Assembly: GCF_000622325.1 (NCBI RefSeq) | Contig: NZ_JASE01000005.1 | Coordinates: forward strand, 3,596,001 to 3,660,000 | Length of the DNA stretch: 64,000 bases | Origin: Sulfitobacter geojensis | GTDB taxonomy: Bacteria; Pseudomonadota; Alphaproteobacteria; Rhodobacterales; Rhodobacteraceae | Direction: 5' to 3' | Part shown: in pieces, positions 62,511-64,000 of the stretch | How the letters are laid out: the number at the start of each line of letters is the position of its first letter | How positions within the stretch are numbered: the stretch's first letter is position 1 | The notes under the pieces: model-generated | Databases searched by the model: none | Seen by the model: the letters and a program-made list of their open reading frames with translations, nothing else | What the model was told of the DNA's origin: nothing | Translations under genes and position numbers: made by a program

Positions 62511-64000
62511 TTACCGCGTGACCAGCGTCACCTCGCTTGCGCCGCCGCCGGTTTTGGAAACCTGTACCTGCACGGGAATGCGGTCTTTCATCGCCTGAAC
62601 GTGACTGATCACGCCAATGGTGCGCCCCTGCGCCTGAAGCCGTTCCAGCGCGTCGATGGCCAGATCCAGACTGTCCGCATCAAGCGATCCGAACCCTTCA
62701 TCAATAAACAGCGTTCCCACCAATGCTCCGCGATTTCCCATGCCCGACAGGGCCAGCGCAAGGGCGAGCGAAATAAGAAATCGCTCGCCACCGGACATCA
62801 GACGGGTCGGTCGCGCATCCCCGGCCATGTCACGGTCGATCACATGCAGCGCCAGATCACTTGACGCCACCCGCAACTGGTATCGCGGTTTCAGATCATC
62901 CAGATGGTGGTTCGCCCGCTCGACCAGCATGGCAAGTGTCACGGCTTGGGCGATCTGCGCAAAACGGTCCCCCTTGGCAGAGCCGATTGCATCGCTGACA
63001 GCCAGCCAAGTCTCGAATACTTTACGCGCTTCGTCGATTTCGTGCTCCAGCCCCGACAGCGCTTTGGCCGCTGCGCGGTCCGCATCGCGCCGTTCGGCCA
63101 GCCGCCCCCGTGCCTCGCCGTGCGCCTTGATCTGCGCCTCTATTTCCTCTTTTTGCGCCGCCAGCTCACCTTCGGGCGTTTCTGGCATCCCCTGCGCCAG
63201 CAATCGCTGCACCGCGCCGTCCCGTTCCTTATGCGCCCCTTCGGCCTTTGCGGCTTCGGTGTCGGAATCCTGCACCGCCTTGCGGCGGTCCTGCACCAGT
63301 TGCGCGTCGCTGCCGTGCAATTCAACAACCCGCTCGGGGTCAAGCCCTGCGGCAGTGCAGGCCTCAACCAGCGCCTCTTGCGCCGCTGCCGCCCGCGCTT
63401 CGGCTTTCAGCGCTGTTTCCCTCGCCGCCTCCCAAGCATTTTTCGCCAATGCCGCGGCTGTGCGAACATCACCCAGTGCTGATTGCGCAGCCGTTGCCGC
63501 CTTTTGCGCCGCGAGCCGTCGTTCATTGGTACGGGTGCGATGCGTGTTGGTCTCTTCCCCCTCCAACAAATCAGCGCGTGCAGCTTTTAATCTCTCCACT
63601 GTGCCAATGCGGCCCTCTTCCACCTTTTTGGCGGTTTCAAGGTTGGCCTGCGCCGCGTTTAACGCCGCAGCCGCTGTCGCCAGTTTCGCGCTGATACCGG
63701 CAACGTCCTCGCGCCTTTTTGCAATTGAGGCCTGCACCTCGCTCAGCCCTGCGATGTTCTCGCGCAGCGCCTGCAACGCACCTGCGCCCTCCCGACCGAA
63801 CTGTTCCACGTCCAGACCGGTCGGCGCCAGAATCGGTCGCAGTCGCTGATCAATATCCACCACAGTCTTTTGCGCCGTTTCGACAGTTTGCTTTAGCGCT
63901 GCGATCTTTTTCTCCGTATCGGAAACGCGTCCGTCAATCTCTCTGATCTGCGCCTCGCAACTGGCGCTTTGGTCCCGCGCCGCATCAATCGCGCGGGCCG
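62511..64000 (-). CDS. SbcC-like AAA ATPase/nuclease subunit, 5' end outside the window
   Basis: About 496 C-terminal residues; the frame is open to base 64000. A long Ala/Glu/Gln/Arg-rich coiled coil is followed by the C-terminal ATPase lobe: signature RLMSGGERFLISLALALALS, Walker B GTLFIDEGFGSLD, and the switch VISHVQAMKDRI. This is SbcC (Rad50-type), which with SbcD resects hairpins and protein-blocked DNA ends. sbcD is expected beyond the window. Adjacent to the sulfatase gene, tail to tail. Confidence 0.93.
   Translation of the reverse strand, partial: ARAIDAARDQSASCEAQIREIDGRVSDTEKKIAALKQTVETAQKTVVDIDQRLRPILAPTGLDVEQFGREGAGALQALRENIAGLSEVQASIAKRREDVAGISAKLATAAAALNAAQANLETAKKVEEGRIGTVERLKAARADLLEGEETNTHRTRTNERRLAAQKAATAAQSALGDVRTAAALAKNAWEAARETALKAEARAAAAQEALVEACTAAGLDPERVVELHGSDAQLVQDRRKAVQDSDTEAAKAEGAHKERDGAVQRLLAQGMPETPEGELAAQKEEIEAQIKAHGEARGRLAERRDADRAAAKALSGLEHEIDEARKVFETWLAVSDAIGSAKGDRFAQIAQAVTLAMLVERANHHLDDLKPRYQLRVASSDLALHVIDRDMAGDARPTRLMSGGERFLISLALALALSGMGNRGALVGTLFIDEGFGSLDADSLDLAIDALERLQAQGRTIGVISHVQAMKDRIPVQVQVSKTGGGASEVTLVTR

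Noticed and set aside
62656..63849. Long plus-strand open frame opposite the SbcC-like gene
   Set aside because: Ser/Ala/Arg-rich low-complexity translation is the antisense shadow of a clear coiled-coil ATPase gene in GC-rich DNA.

Overview
The window is a typical stretch of Rhodobacteraceae (Roseobacter-group) alphaproteobacterial chromosome. The evidence is the mreB-mreC-mreD-mrdA-rodA order, an RpoHII-type sigma factor, ethylmalonyl-CoA-pathway enzymes (malyl-CoA lyase, methylmalonyl-CoA epimerase), TIGR02300, DUF1467 and DUF1244 family proteins, and CtrA-type TTAA-N7-TTAAC sites. The genus cannot be fixed from the sequence alone. Coding density is high. No gene-free stretch exceeds about 270 bp, and no insertion sequence, prophage, CRISPR array or rRNA operon was seen.

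Layout. 1-3.8 kb: a cut-off photolyase-like gene, an SDR oxidoreductase, and leuA behind a leucine-rich leader peptide. 3.8-11.1 kb: a VOC protein, then the cell-elongation operon mreBCD-mrdA-rodA, followed by a 2-hydroxyacid dehydrogenase. 11.1-16.9 kb, minus strand: M3 peptidase, a membrane-anchored MoeB-like enzyme, dut, coaBC and an rpoH-type sigma factor. 16.9-20.4 kb: cobU, a phosphatase, a GST and comM. 20.4-31 kb: alpha/beta hydrolase, gshB, yraN and rsmI, divergent from an LppC-type lipoprotein, glnD and murJ, then a rhomboid-like protein and trpS. 31-36.4 kb: small metabolic genes (VOC, HDAC family, nitroreductase, EI24, DUF1467, mce), a response regulator and a GNAT. 36.4-41 kb, minus strand: the DUF1501/DUF1800 pair and aspS. 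41-48 kb: two RTX calcium-binding proteins flanking initiator tRNA, rplT-rpmI, pyk and small conserved genes. 47.9-53.7 kb: a dgcN-dgcA-dat D-glutamate/D-amino-acid operon divergent from malyl-CoA lyase, then a LysE exporter and accA. 53.7-56.7 kb: a GNAT broken by an in-frame stop, a GntR regulator with its likely operator, an SMR exporter, a YgjP-type metalloprotease, TIGR02300 and tRNA-Ala. 56.9-60.8 kb: a four-gene cassette that looks like an orphan type VI secretion effector unit (DUF4123 chaperone, unknown protein, HNH/EndoVII-like nuclease, propeller-like putative immunity protein). 60.8-64 kb: a sulfatase-family hydrolase and the 3' part of an SbcC-like ATPase gene.

Most likely points of novelty: the effector cassette and its two uncharacterised partners; the leuA leader with competing hairpins; a hairpin that masks the comM ribosome-binding site; a rhomboid that appears to lack its catalytic residues; and a perfect CtrA box in front of an RTX gene.
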